Positions 13,566 to 14,045 of a DNA stretch of 14,045 bases are shown piece after piece. The stretch comes from J013 sp038521775 (GTDB taxonomy: Bacteria; Pseudomonadota; Alphaproteobacteria; Rhodobacterales; Rhodobacteraceae): positions 1-14,045 of the forward strand of contig JBCBKN010000081.1 in assembly GCA_038521775.1 (NCBI GenBank). Reading direction: 5' to 3'. The notes under the pieces were generated by a model. It worked only from the letters and a program-made list of their open reading frames with translations. It was not told the DNA's origin and made no database searches. The translations under genes were made by a program, and so were the position numbers. Each line of letters starts with the position of its first letter. The first letter of the stretch is position 1.

Positions 13566-14045
13566 TCAGACCTGGGCCGCGTCCTCGGCCAGGGTGAGGG
13601 CCGCGGCAATGGCGGCAAACACCAGCGAGATGAGGATCGGGATGAAGGCGTATCCATGCTCGATTTGCAGGATTGCGGTGGTGTAGCCATATTGAAGCTG
13701 GTCGCGCATGCCAAAGAACATGCGCCAGGCTAAAAGCGCCATAAAGCCCAGCGCAATCAATGCCGCGAGGAGCGACAAGCGCGCCACCCAGCGCCGGGAG
13801 GCGCGCGAGGTGAAGATGTCGGCGGTCACGTTCGAGCGGGTGATCTGGCAAAAGGGCAGGAAGGCAAAGACGGCGATACAGACGCCCATCTCGGTGAGCT
13901 CGAAATCGCCCGGCACGGGGCTGGCGAGCCAGCTTGGCAGCAGTCCGGCCAAGCTGCCCTGTTCGTTGAGTGTGAAGAGCGCGGCGCCGACCACCGAGAG
14001 CACATTGACCAGCACGACCCCGGTCAGAAGCAGCCCGCCCAGCAG
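13566..14045 (-). CDS. TRAP transporter small permease subunit (DctQ type), 5' partial
   Basis: The frame is open through the right edge; the GTG at 14015 is internal to the first membrane helix (LLGGLLLTGVVLVNVLSVVG), so the true start lies outside. Four hydrophobic segments are visible, as expected for the small subunit. The conserved region between helices 2 and 3 contains ELTEMGVCIAVFAFLPFCQ and NVTADIFTSRASRRW, with the polar N-x-x-x-D-x-F pattern typical of DctQ proteins. The C-terminus ends in a helix plus a short acidic tail (LAEDAAQV). The subunit pairs with the large permease encoded downstream. The 84-base gap to that gene is large for this pair, which often overlaps or is fused. 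The periplasmic binding-protein gene is probably to the right of the window. Confidence 0.88.
   Translation of the reverse strand: MLGGLLLTGVVLVNVLSVVGAALFTLNEQGSLAGLLPSWLASPVPGDFELTEMGVCIAVFAFLPFCQITRSNVTADIFTSRASRRWVARLSLLAALIALGFMALLAWRMFFGMRDQLQYGYTTAILQIEHGYAFIPILISLVFAAIAAALTLAEDAAQV

Noticed and set aside
13492..13851. Open frame of 119 codons on the - strand overlapping the small permease gene
   Set aside because: It lies in another frame of the same strand as the DctQ-type gene and shows no membrane pattern or domain.

Overview
The window is high-GC DNA packed with genes. It reads as a chromosomal segment of an alphaproteobacterium, most likely of the Rhodobacteraceae. The support is the protein style (MurJ, GlnD and TrpS all resemble alphaproteobacterial versions), the TRAP transporter, and the gene neighbourhoods LpoA-like/rsmI/YraN and glnD-murJ next to trpS. 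This assignment is by recognition, not by a database search. There is no CRISPR array, tRNA, rRNA, insertion sequence or toxin-antitoxin module. No gap between genes exceeds about 141 bases.

Left block (1-2555, + strand): the tail of a membrane-anchored TerB-like protein, a TlyA-type 2'-O-methyltransferase that overlaps it by 8 bases, a small-molecule type SAM methyltransferase, and a VOC/glyoxalase-fold protein whose ribosome site abuts the methyltransferase stop. They look like one transcription unit. It ends in a hairpin followed by a T-rich stretch and AAGAAGAAG, which I recognise as resembling a 3'-end element common in Rhodobacterales.

Middle block (2682-10121): on the - strand lies an LpoA-like lipoprotein gene, then glnD (whose start lies inside it), then murJ 7 bases later. 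This couples two cell-envelope genes with the PII uridylyltransferase that senses nitrogen status. A rhomboid protease gene on the + strand converges on murJ with a 29-base tail overlap. The rhomboid gene is divergent from trpS, which has the best promoter in the window. The rhomboid promoter is placed so that its transcript would begin at the ATG.

Right block (10179-14045): rsmI and a YraN-family gene overlap as ATGA and diverge from the LpoA-like gene, an arrangement that recalls the E. coli yraL/yraM/yraN locus. They are followed by a DUF1353 gene of a family also frequent in phages. On the - strand there is a TRAP transporter pair (small permease running off the right edge, then large permease).

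Most of this is conserved housekeeping sequence, and I see no clearly new biological system. The items most worth checking are the 3'-end element, the predicted leaderless rhomboid gene, the substituted residues in MurJ and RsmI, the gene coupling around glnD, and the DUF1353 gene.
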